From the NCBI RefSeq assembly GCF_023156245.1, contig NZ_JAKZAH010000018.1:22780-86779 (forward strand): a stretch of DNA of 64,000 nt. The letters run 5' to 3'. The notes beneath the pieces were generated by a model. That model did not search any database. It had not been told where the DNA came from and worked only from the letters and a program-made list of their open reading frames with translations. Made by a program: the position numbers and the translations under genes. Numbering within the stretch: position 1 is the first letter of the stretch; each line of letters opens with the position of its first letter. Below, in pieces: positions 9,101-16,047 of this stretch. The stretch is from Marinobacter bryozoorum (lineage in GTDB: Bacteria > Pseudomonadota > Gammaproteobacteria > Pseudomonadales > Oleiphilaceae).

Positions 9101-9250
9101 GGCATGCAGCAACCAGTCCAGAACCCGCCGGTGGCCAGTCGTGCCCCTCAGAACGCTGTGCTGCTCGCCACGAAACGGCTTGCCGGCACCGAGGATGATC
9201 AGGCGGTTATTTACAGCCTTGCCGGAGGTATTCACCACACACTCACCCAT
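6146..9250 (-). CDS. PEP-synthase-like L-glutamine kinase with N-terminal nucleotidyltransferase-like domain (Cj1418-like)
   Basis: 1034 aa from the ATG at 9250; a TTG at 9292 would add 14 residues. Three parts are visible. Residues 1 to about 250 look like a degenerate nucleotidyltransferase (LIILGAGKPFRG and YVSFADILF). An ATP-grasp PPDK_N-type domain follows at about 270-460, with VRSSALSEDG at 296-305 and ILQVRPI near 450. The C-terminal swivelling phosphohistidine domain has GGANSHMAI, with the phospho-accepting His at about 991. In Campylobacter, Cj1418 has this kinase architecture and phosphorylates the side-chain amide of L-glutamine, the first step to phosphoramidate; it lacks the extra N-terminal domain as far as I recall. 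Gene order supports that function. Rifampicin phosphotransferase or a true PEP synthase are alternatives, but length and context fit less well. Confidence 0.78.
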   Translation of the reverse strand: MGECVVNTSGKAVNNRLIILGAGKPFRGEQHSVLRGTTGHRRVLDWLLHAMASTDPEIHFVGGYQLDEVAQCYPDLHYVVNANWATTGAAASLLEAPLNDRFTHYVSFADILFRQSSVGALADNTADIAMLVDTHWRSRVDRTGDDLVRCEKVNLHGSQVTRLGRDILPELADAEFVGLVKLSPRVVAYLDQHRDQLPGAFRSGSLSQLVEYLRVRGFSTEAVDVAGDWAELNDPSDLSRFILGTKAQTLHRLQGMVSCSRIEDQVSFTVSAWQENPSDILSDISRRLADSDRLVVRSSALSEDGFGVSNAGAYTSLLNIERASAQALSAAIDEVIASYPDGHPENQVLVQPMLESVVASGVAFTRVLATGAPYYVINYDDITRSTESITSGSSREHKTLFLHRSAPDGHCNIPDNLAGLVPALREVESLLDFDSLDIEFAISEGGLIHILQVRPIAVQHELDSADAAEEAMMRAQARFAELQAPGPFLVGRRTMFGVMPDWNPAEIIGTRPGRLAASLYRYLILDDVWARQRAEYGYRDVRPQPLLVQFAGHPYIDIRASFNSFVPATLSDDLAGRLVDFYLDWLQAHPHLHDKVEFEVVPTCYSLDFQHWRERLQTHGTFSAGELDEVSEGLRAITTAAFHRTEADLAAVDGFRQRFERLRGTALPPLDKALALLEECRRYGTCTFSHLARSAFVAVTLLRSAVSEGVLSGAAMEAFMQSIRTVSHRFTEDAELVRQGKRSFAELVETWGHLRPGTYDITSASYGELPDTYLRPVVERGGHGASGRASQATPDLWQAERNTFLEALAQSGLPSEPGLVEGFLRGAIEGRELAKFEFTRHLSLALDCLAEFGAGHGIDREQMARIPVEALSALRAGTAEVNDVGRWLAQQAEEGYEAARGAALVELPPLLTCQEDFQGFLFADSHANYIGASRVQAECVDLSSDGLAAEADRPSLAGRIVLIPQADPGYDWLFGHGIAGLVTLYGGANSHMAIRAAEFGLPAAIGVGEARYARLAGAAVVELDPANKRLEVVH

Positions 9251-9908
9251 GTTTCTGCTCAAGGAGGGACACGATGGAGTCAATTCCCTCAAGTTTTAAC
9301 AATGCGCCGGCAAAGTCATGGTCGGACTCACTCCAGCGCCTAAGGAATACAAAGTCCAGCCCCGCCCGGGTTGCCGCTTCGATGTCATAGCGGCTGTCGC
9401 CTACGAACAGCGCAGGCTTGCGGAGAACACCAGACTGGATGGTTCGTGACAGGATCTCGTCCTTGGTGTCCGGGCTGCCATAGATACCCCCGTCAAAGTA
9501 CTTCGCCAGGCCACGCTCTGCGAACACCGCCCGCAACTCCGCCTGGTCACCACCGGAAACCACCAGCCAGGAGGCATCCGGGGTCAGCGTCCGCAACCGC
9601 TCCAGCCCCTGCGCCACATCGCAGGACAACAATCCCTCCCAGACAGAGCCGGCGTAGCACTGAAGCAAGGTGTCGAGCTCTTCCTCATCCACTTGCTCTC
9701 GGCCGACAATATCAGAGAGGAAGGTCCGGAACTTGATGTAGCGGGAGATTCCGCCATTAATGACATGGTAGTCGACCAGTGCCCTGGCCTTGTCCGTACC
9801 GTAGGGCTCGGCGGCGCGATAGAAAGCATCGGTTTTGACCCGGTTCGAATGCAGCAGCACGCCGTCACAGTCAAAGACCCAGGTTGAATACGCTTTCAAT
9901 GACGACAT
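9243..9908 (-). CDS. HAD-superfamily phosphatase
   Basis: 221 aa from ATG 9908, where the HAD motif begins almost at once; an ORF extension upstream is unrelated. The nucleophile motif FDCDGVLL (Asp13, Asp15) is followed by an alpha-helical cap (residues 25-90), VVSGG as motif II, and the acidic motif FVGDSRYDIEAA near residue 170. It is of the phosphoglycolate phosphatase / beta-phosphoglucomutase type. The 3' end overlaps the kinase gene by 8 bp. It could dephosphorylate a keto-acid sugar phosphate before CMP activation, like NeuAc-9-P or Kdo-8-P phosphatases, or a nucleotide intermediate of the phosphoramidate branch. Neither role is shown by sequence. Confidence 0.8.
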   Translation of the reverse strand: MSSLKAYSTWVFDCDGVLLHSNRVKTDAFYRAAEPYGTDKARALVDYHVINGGISRYIKFRTFLSDIVGREQVDEEELDTLLQCYAGSVWEGLLSCDVAQGLERLRTLTPDASWLVVSGGDQAELRAVFAERGLAKYFDGGIYGSPDTKDEILSRTIQSGVLRKPALFVGDSRYDIEAATRAGLDFVFLRRWSESDHDFAGALLKLEGIDSIVSLLEQKHG

Positions 9909-9948
9909 AACTTCTCCGATAGCTGATGAGGGCGCAGGTCCTGGCAGC

Positions 9949-10587
9949 TCAGGGCGTCCGGCGCAATCCTGGCAGGTATTGCAGGGCTGACTCATGGACG
10001 CAGCCAAGCTGCGCCGGGAAAGGCTGGTCCATCAACATGGCAATCGCAAAACGGTGACAGCCCGCTCCGGAAAATATCGGCTCGCCTTCCGGCCCCAGGT
10101 GCATGAGTATGCCACCCACCTCACGATAGTTGCCCGGATCAAGCTCCTGCCGTGACGGGAAACGCCCACGCTGCAAGACATCGTCCCGGATACGGTCCAG
10201 GTTATCAAAACGGGCCTGGACATCTTCAGGCGTCCGGCAATGGTCGGTAACACCCGTGGGTGAAACGGCAATACGGCTGAGCATGAACCCGATGGCACCG
10301 GCCTCGTTCCAATCCTGGCCATCACGCCAGTGATTCCAGCAATAGGTCAGTTTCGGATGGTTCTCAAAAGGCTGCTCCAGCTCGGAAGGCCATTTCTGGA
10401 CAACCTTGCCCGACATCTGCCGTACCCGGGACCCAAGGTGCTTTGCCAGGTCTGCGGCCTCGATATAACGGTGGCATGCTGACGGCTGGATCCATACTCG
10501 CTCTGCATAGCGGGGCGCTTGCGCACCATAGCGGAGCCGGTTAAAGCCATCAATCCAGAATGCACGGAGCTGGTATTTCAGAGACAA
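9949..10587 (-). CDS. Conserved hypothetical protein, possible ParB/sulfiredoxin-like fold
   Basis: 212 aa, not assigned to a named family. The C-terminal half has LDPGNYREVGGILMHLGPEG followed by GAGCHRFAIAML. The pattern 'set a value, then G.HR.A.A' is reminiscent of the ParB/Srx nucleotide-binding fold (GxxRxxA). The N-terminal half is basic and aromatic (FWIDGFNRLRYGAQ), with no signal peptide or membrane helix. It sits between a GT4 and a HAD phosphatase in the LPS operon, 40 bp and 28 bp from its neighbours. A nucleotide-using or regulatory role in surface-glycan synthesis is possible but is inference only. Confidence 0.6.
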   Translation of the reverse strand: MSLKYQLRAFWIDGFNRLRYGAQAPRYAERVWIQPSACHRYIEAADLAKHLGSRVRQMSGKVVQKWPSELEQPFENHPKLTYCWNHWRDGQDWNEAGAIGFMLSRIAVSPTGVTDHCRTPEDVQARFDNLDRIRDDVLQRGRFPSRQELDPGNYREVGGILMHLGPEGEPIFSGAGCHRFAIAMLMDQPFPAQLGCVHESALQYLPGLRRTP

Positions 10588-10615
10588 ATGACGCCCTTAT
10601 AACATGGGTTCGATT

Positions 10616-11692
10616 TCAGCCACGGCCGAAAAACAGCCGGGTGGTTTCCCGGATCATCCGATCCATCCCGAATTCTGATTCGATCCAGGACCGCAGCTCG
10701 CTTTCATCAAACCGCTGTTCGCCCCGGATCAGTGAATCAATCGCAGCGGCCATGGCTTCGATATCATCGATATCGACCAGCACGCCATAACGGCCATGCC
10801 CCAGCAGTTCCTCGCTACCGGGCACCCGCGTTGAAACCACCGGAACGCCGTGACTCAGGGCTTCATTCAGCACATTCGCCATGCCCTCGTTGCGGGAGCA
10901 CAGCAGGAACAGGTCGAGCCCCTTGAAGAAACGGTGCATGTCCTTTCGGTAACCGAGGAAGTGGATACGACGGGATTCCGGGCGCTGCTCGATCGCCGAG
11001 CGAATCTCCTGCTCGAACTCGCCTTCACCGGCATGGACGACGTGAACATATTCCGGCAACCTGGCCAGTATGTCTGGCAGCTGATCGAAGCCTTTCATGG
11101 GACTGAATCGCCCGGCACAACCCACGATGACTGACTCCTGAGGAAGATCGAACATGGTGCGAAAATCCAGCGCGTCCGCTTCCTCGGATGGCCTGGCAAA
11201 ACCGTTGTAGACCCGCACCACGTTATTACGGTCAAAGAACTTCGGGTACTTCAGCATGTCATCCCGGAGCGAGTCGCTGTTGACCATCAGAATCGCCCTG
11301 AATACCCGGAAAATAAGGAAGAACTTCACCGGGCTTTTCACACGACGGGCAATCCCGAGATAGAGCACAATGCGATCAACCCCTGCCAGCCTTGCCGATA
11401 GCGATACCAGCCACCAGTCTTTCTTCAGTGCCGCAAAGACCACATCCGGCCGCAATCGTCGCAGAATCCTCACGTAATTGGCGACAACGAAAACGTTGAA
11501 GTCGCCCCCGCGGGACTTCACCTCGATCACCGAGACATTCTCAAGGCCATCAAACCGGTCTGCGAAGTAGCCCTTGAGCAACACCACATAGACCTGCACA
11601 CCACTTTCCCCGAGAAAGCGGGCACGCAGCAAGACGTTTTTCTCAATGCCGCCCCAGACTTTGGAGGGGCAGAAAAGTACGGCAGTGTTCAT
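10616..11692 (-). CDS. Family 4 glycosyltransferase
   Basis: 358 aa from ATG 11692, overlapping the upstream kinase gene by 4 bp. The N-terminal half begins AVLFCPSKVWGGIEKNVLLR, with the glycine-rich acceptor loop. The C-terminal donor domain contains VIVGCAGRFSPMKGFDQLPD, HAGEGEFEQEI, and the signature SRNEGMANVLNEALSHGVPV (a GT4 EX7E variant), ending with GVLVDIDDIEAMAAAI. Cytoplasmic and peripheral, it probably adds a core or O-chain residue. Its position next to a WaaY-like heptose kinase suggests action on the LPS inner core. Confidence 0.86.
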   Translation of the reverse strand: MNTAVLFCPSKVWGGIEKNVLLRARFLGESGVQVYVVLLKGYFADRFDGLENVSVIEVKSRGGDFNVFVVANYVRILRRLRPDVVFAALKKDWWLVSLSARLAGVDRIVLYLGIARRVKSPVKFFLIFRVFRAILMVNSDSLRDDMLKYPKFFDRNNVVRVYNGFARPSEEADALDFRTMFDLPQESVIVGCAGRFSPMKGFDQLPDILARLPEYVHVVHAGEGEFEQEIRSAIEQRPESRRIHFLGYRKDMHRFFKGLDLFLLCSRNEGMANVLNEALSHGVPVVSTRVPGSEELLGHGRYGVLVDIDDIEAMAAAIDSLIRGEQRFDESELRSWIESEFGMDRMIRETTRLFFGRG

Positions 11693-12432
11693 GACCTGTG
11701 ACCTGCTCTGGCTTTGCGGCGGTCCCGAAAGTACCGTTTCCATCGACGACGTGCAAAGCTGAGATTCTCGAGGGCGTGGGCAAGGCGAAACCAGATCGAT
11801 GAAGCCTCAGCCTGTGTCAGCTCTGACCTGGCCTCCGGGCAGCTTCTCAGAAACCGGTCCAGCTCCCGGGCTTTCTGCAGCGCCGGCAGTAAACGAGGGC
11901 GCTTGAGGCGAAAATCGATGAACACCACCTCACCATCCCCACGAATCAGGAAGTTTGCCAACTGGGCATCGTTTCGAAGGTACCCCTTGCCGTGCAGTGT
12001 CCTGAGGGCATCGAGGATCGCCGGGGCATCCTCGATATCAGGCCGACGACCTTCCACAAAGTCATAGCAGACAAAGGAGTCTGTCACCATGCCATGGCTG
12101 CGGAACTCCGCCGCCAATACCGGTTCAGGCGCACTGAGCCCCAACTCCGACATCATCTCCAGATGACGAAAGCTGCGCAAGGCATCGCTACCGCGAAACA
12201 TGGTAAGAATCCGCTCCCAGCGTCGCCCGTTGCGGGCGCGGGGGATTTTCAGCAGCAGCGACCTGTCGTTCACCCGGACATTGGCACTGAGCGTACGCCA
12301 GTTATCCCGGAACACATGCTGCCGGACGAGGTTGTCATCGAGAATGTCAGCACACAGGTGGTGGCTTTGCTGCTCGCCAAGGGCCGAGAGGACCTGCCAG
12401 CCATTCTGGAAGGAATACCTGGCGCCCATCAC
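11689..12432 (-). CDS. LPS core heptose kinase-like protein (WaaY/RfaY family)
   Basis: 247 aa. It is a small eukaryotic-like kinase fold. Lys62 in LLLKIPR is the likely ATP-phosphate-binding lysine. LRNDAQLANFLI has the catalytic-loop Asp155 and Asn160, and the metal-binding Asp173 lies in VFIDF. The C-terminus is strongly basic (RRRWKRYFRDRRKARAGHR), which suits binding to the anionic LPS core. WaaY phosphorylates a heptose of the inner core in the cytoplasm, which strengthens the outer membrane by divalent-cation bridging. It overlaps the genes on both sides by 4 bp. KdkA, encoded in the same operon, is a second core kinase. Confidence 0.82.
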   Translation of the reverse strand: MMGARYSFQNGWQVLSALGEQQSHHLCADILDDNLVRQHVFRDNWRTLSANVRVNDRSLLLKIPRARNGRRWERILTMFRGSDALRSFRHLEMMSELGLSAPEPVLAAEFRSHGMVTDSFVCYDFVEGRRPDIEDAPAILDALRTLHGKGYLRNDAQLANFLIRGDGEVVFIDFRLKRPRLLPALQKARELDRFLRSCPEARSELTQAEASSIWFRLAHALENLSFARRRWKRYFRDRRKARAGHRS

Positions 12433-13697
12433 AACAGCGCCCGTTCCGTTGCACCATAGGCTTTTTGCAGCTCGCTCAGGTAGCCCTCGAGCCCCATCGC
12501 CATAACCTCTTCAAAACGATTATCGCCATCAATTCTGCCCAGGGACCACAACCGGTGCATAACCCGGTACTGCAATATCGGGTCATGGGTTTTGATAAAG
12601 GAGCGGGTGTAATCGGTTTCCTCATCCCCTGCCTCCCGATAGCCGGCAAAACGGCCTGATGACAGCATAAGGTCGGTATTGAAAACGCGGATACCGGCAG
12701 GCGAGAAGCGCAGAAGGTCGATAATCGCATTGGGACCGGCATTGAAGTGGGTATCCGGCAAGAGCCACTGCAGGGATCGTAATTGCCTGAGATTGGCCGG
12801 GGCCGGCTTGAAACAGGATGAACCCTTCCGGTTATGACAGACTCCCCAGCGGAGTACCGCAAACACATCGCCAAACTCAGTCTGTGACAGTGACCGGGCC
12901 TGGGTATTGTTGTAGTAGCTGATATCGACCCGTCTTCCCTGCATTGCGGGTTCACAACCATGGCTACCACCGCGGTAGCCCAGCTTGACCACCAGGTCGT
13001 GGCCATCGATTTCAGCCCCCTGTTCCACCTCCGAGGCCACCGGCCCGACCAGTGCCACGCGACGGCTCTCAACCAGTTTGCCAAATGCCATGTCCTCCGG
13101 AGAGGCCTTACGCAGCGGACACCCGTCCACCGGTTCCCGATCACCTGACATCAACGCCAGGAACCAGCCTGCCTGCAAAAGGCGCGACTGATCGCAGCCG
13201 GCCTCTGACATCTGGTCCAGCCAGTGAACGGCACGGTTGACCTGACCCCGCTCCAGGTCCGCATAACAGGCCAGCGTAAGGATCGCGAGGTCAGCACCTG
13301 GCGTTTCGCCATCAGCAATCATTCTGTCCAGGGCTTTTTCCCGCAGGCTGCTGGCAACCGAGAACAGGCCGATCCCCATGGCTAACCGAAACAGATCCAG
13401 CCAGGCGGATGCCGGAAGCAAGTCCGGAGACAGCCCGGCCCCATTGGCCTGCAGAGCCTCAACTGCCCTGTCATCCAGGACCGGGCTTCTCGCCGCGCTT
13501 ACCGCGACCAGCTCGCCCCAGAAATCACAGACCGGCCCTGACAACGGAATACCGGTTCGCCGGGCAGCCCACCCGAGCCTGTTGTGGACAGCATCCGGCC
13601 TACCGGCCTCGCTGGCTGCCACGAAGGCATCCCTGAGGACCAGGTAGCGCCACCAGCGGTCCTTGCGTTTTCGTCGATAGAAAAATTGACCAAACAT
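12429..13697 (-). CDS. Sialyltransferase-like (GT29-like) protein, putative CMP-sugar transferase
   Basis: 422 aa. The N-terminal 200 residues are helical with a tetratricopeptide-like feel and no clear catalytic motif. From residue 212 the sequence RRVALVGPVASEVEQG, then IDGHDLVVKLGYRG, resembles the first sialylmotif of GT29 enzymes (VGN...G..I..HD.V.R.N). PNAIIDLLRFSPAGIRVFNTD further on resembles the second motif before a GFD-type acidic turn. GT29 enzymes use CMP-sialic acid. The next genes upstream encode an aldolase and a CMP-sugar synthetase, so a transferase for the same CMP-sugar makes sense. The match is weak and needs a profile search. It overlaps the WaaY-like gene by 4 bp. Confidence 0.55.
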   Translation of the reverse strand: MFGQFFYRRKRKDRWWRYLVLRDAFVAASEAGRPDAVHNRLGWAARRTGIPLSGPVCDFWGELVAVSAARSPVLDDRAVEALQANGAGLSPDLLPASAWLDLFRLAMGIGLFSVASSLREKALDRMIADGETPGADLAILTLACYADLERGQVNRAVHWLDQMSEAGCDQSRLLQAGWFLALMSGDREPVDGCPLRKASPEDMAFGKLVESRRVALVGPVASEVEQGAEIDGHDLVVKLGYRGGSHGCEPAMQGRRVDISYYNNTQARSLSQTEFGDVFAVLRWGVCHNRKGSSCFKPAPANLRQLRSLQWLLPDTHFNAGPNAIIDLLRFSPAGIRVFNTDLMLSSGRFAGYREAGDEETDYTRSFIKTHDPILQYRVMHRLWSLGRIDGDNRFEEVMAMGLEGYLSELQKAYGATERALL

Positions 13698-13747
13698 AGT
13701 TGCCAGACGTCTGCCAGAGGTGCGTCGCAGTATAAGCGATTCGCCGA

Positions 13748-15361
13748 TTACATGGCGTATATGGACCGCTCAGGAATTTCATGCCGGGTCGGCGTGACCG
13801 CCAGCAATTCCCGGGCGCCAGGGGTCTGCTGATACAGGGTCAGCAACTCCCGCATTTCCCTGGTGCGCGGATCATCAGCGCTGTAACCATCGAAACCAGC
13901 CATGAGGACGCGGCAAGCATTACCACCGGATGCGATAGCCAGGGCATAGGCCACCACCAGTGAGGTGGGCAGGGTACAGCTGGTTGCGCCAAACTCATAT
14001 CGACCGGTCTCAACCCGCAGGCCATAATCCAGGACCTCCTTATCCGCAAGCGAAGCCCTGAGCTCATCGCTGAGCGTCGACCACGGCGTGATCAGTGGTT
14101 GAGGCAAGCGTGAATGAACCTGCTGGTCCGCCAGCAGCCGCACCGGGTGGCAGGCGACCCGAAGGTCGATCAGGCCCGCGTCCACTTCCGCCTGGGTGTT
14201 CAGTGCGATAACCACAGGGTTATGCCGGCGGATATAACTTTCGATGGCCCACCGGTGACGGCTAACGCCAGGCCCGGTGCCCAGTAACAGCACCTCCCGG
14301 CCATCCAGCCGCGACCGGGGCTGCCAGCGCCCCTCTCCGGTCTGCCGATAGAAATGCCGGGCACTGTCGAGGGCGTCAAAGCTGAATTTTTTCCCACCCT
14401 TGACCCGGAGGTGCTCGATAACAGCCAGCACATCTTCTTCGCTGTACCGCGAGTCAGACAGCATCTCCTGAATATAGGTAGGGTGAATACGGTAACGTCC
14501 GGCGAGGTAATAGAACGGGTTGGTACCCCACCCGAATCGTTCCTGCATGGGCCGGAAATCCGACCGGATAACCTGCATAAGTGGAACCAGAGAAATGCCT
14601 TCGCCCCTGGCAGCAGCGATCTCAATCGCCAGTTCCTCGGTACGGGCATTCCCCGGCCCACGCCCCATACCGGTCACCGTAGAGTCCACCCAGGTGACAC
14701 CGGCATCCATGGCGGCCAGGGTATTCTGAAGTGCCATGCGCAGGTTATCGTGGGTATGGATGCCCAGCTCACCCTGCCAATGGCGGCGCAGCCAGCCCAC
14801 GATACGGCAGGAGTGCTCCGGCCCCATGCTGCCAAGGCTGTCCGCAAAGTACAGCACGTCCAGCGGATAACGGGACGCCATTTGCGCCAACGCCTCGATC
14901 TCAGCTTCACCCTGGTCAGCCACCTGCATGAGGTTGAACCCGACACGGTAGCCCCGGTCCTTGAGCCAGGTGCTCGCTTCAAGGGCTTCACCAAATTCAT
15001 GCACATGGCAGGCGATACGCACCAGGTCCACGGGCGATTCACTACAGGGGCGCGGAAAAAGCAAGGCCAACGGTTCTGCCACTGTGTCGCCACCAACGAG
15101 CTCTGCAGCATTGACCATGACGCCAATGTCGAGACCCGGTGGCGGGCCAAGCGAGGCAAGGTACTCATCCGTGCTATAGGCACAGGCGCCCTTGAAGCCA
15201 TCGTCGCGCAAGGAACGCAGCCCCATTTCCACCACATTCACACCAGCCGCAGTCATGGCCCGCAGGTAGCGCCGGACCAGGTCCGCGTCAAAGTCCCAGT
15301 TATTGTAGTAACCACCATCCCGGAGCGTGCAATCCAGGAAGGTCAGCGAGGTACGGCCCAT
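13748..15361 (-). CDS. DRE-TIM aldolase fused to a Rossmann-like C-terminal domain
   Basis: 537 aa. Residues 1 to about 300 are a DRE-TIM metallolyase like 4-hydroxy-2-oxovalerate aldolase or HMG-CoA lyase: LDCTLRDGG (Asp10, Arg14, Asp15) supplies the metal ligand and catalytic Arg, HTHDN at 202-206 supplies the metal histidines, and GMGRGPGNA lies near 231. Such enzymes make or break C-C bonds at the alpha carbon of pyruvate or acetyl-CoA. From residue 355 a second domain begins with VLLLGTGPG and ends with LMAGFDGYSADDPR, resembling the DUF115/GT42 Rossmann fold. The start shares one base with the stop of a CMP-sugar synthetase gene. I infer a role in making a keto-acid sugar. This fused architecture is unusual. 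Confidence 0.75.
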   Translation of the reverse strand: MGRTSLTFLDCTLRDGGYYNNWDFDADLVRRYLRAMTAAGVNVVEMGLRSLRDDGFKGACAYSTDEYLASLGPPPGLDIGVMVNAAELVGGDTVAEPLALLFPRPCSESPVDLVRIACHVHEFGEALEASTWLKDRGYRVGFNLMQVADQGEAEIEALAQMASRYPLDVLYFADSLGSMGPEHSCRIVGWLRRHWQGELGIHTHDNLRMALQNTLAAMDAGVTWVDSTVTGMGRGPGNARTEELAIEIAAARGEGISLVPLMQVIRSDFRPMQERFGWGTNPFYYLAGRYRIHPTYIQEMLSDSRYSEEDVLAVIEHLRVKGGKKFSFDALDSARHFYRQTGEGRWQPRSRLDGREVLLLGTGPGVSRHRWAIESYIRRHNPVVIALNTQAEVDAGLIDLRVACHPVRLLADQQVHSRLPQPLITPWSTLSDELRASLADKEVLDYGLRVETGRYEFGATSCTLPTSLVVAYALAIASGGNACRVLMAGFDGYSADDPRTREMRELLTLYQQTPGARELLAVTPTRHEIPERSIYAM

Positions 15362-16047
15362 CAGACTCTCCCCAGCCCTGCCGTCAGCATGGCCTGTGCC
15401 ATTGCAAAATCATCTTCCCAGTCGATATCCACCCCCTGGACCTTGTCCAGCACATACATATAGGGCCGCTCCCCGATCCGGTCCCGACAGCGCTGGTATA
15501 CGTCTGACGGAGCAAGGAACACAGCACTGTTGATTTCGTAGAGCGGATCGAGGGTCTGGGTACGGGGCCACTTCTCCACATTGCGGTCATAGTTGACCGG
15601 ACCGGAGGCGTTCCAGATGAATCCGCGAATCTCGGACACGGTCATCAGCGAATCATAACCCTGCGACCTTTTGTCCAGCCAGGTTTCAATGATGGCGTCG
15701 TAGTCCTCAGCGGTCAGAAACGGCGAGGTGACGTGGGTCCACAGAATGTCGCCATCGGGCACCTGTTCACCGGCGTATTCGATCAGCTCATCTGTGCTGG
15801 TGCTGCTCGACGCCAGGGAGTCCTCACGCGGCCTGACCTCCAGCCGCTCGCTCTTGAGGGTGCGGGCATAGGCCATGATGTCCGGATCATTGGTCGACAA
15901 CACCACATGATCGATCCTGCGGCAGCCCAGCAGTTGTTTCAGCTTGATTTCCAGCAGGCCGGACTGATAGCCAGCAAACGGCCGAATGTTCTTTTTGGGC
16001 ACGCGCTCGCTGCCTTTGCGGCAAGGTAAAAAGCAGGTAATCGTCAA
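15361..16047 (-). CDS. Acylneuraminate/Kdo-type cytidylyltransferase (CMP-sugar synthetase)
   Basis: 228 aa. The N-terminal motif CRKGSERVPKKNIRPF (residues 9-24) is the CTP-binding P-loop-like signature of NeuA and KdsB. VVLSTNDPDIMAYA and LWTHVTSPFLTAEDYDAI follow the family order, and the acidic end VDIDWEDDFAMAQAML carries metal-binding Asp residues. It activates a nonulosonic or ulosonic acid as its CMP derivative. The adjacent aldolase and sialyltransferase-like genes suggest the sugar is made and used by this operon rather than being ordinary Kdo. It overlaps the ligase gene upstream by 4 bp and the aldolase gene by one base. Confidence 0.88.
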   Translation of the reverse strand: MTITCFLPCRKGSERVPKKNIRPFAGYQSGLLEIKLKQLLGCRRIDHVVLSTNDPDIMAYARTLKSERLEVRPREDSLASSSTSTDELIEYAGEQVPDGDILWTHVTSPFLTAEDYDAIIETWLDKRSQGYDSLMTVSEIRGFIWNASGPVNYDRNVEKWPRTQTLDPLYEINSAVFLAPSDVYQRCRDRIGERPYMYVLDKVQGVDIDWEDDFAMAQAMLTAGLGRV

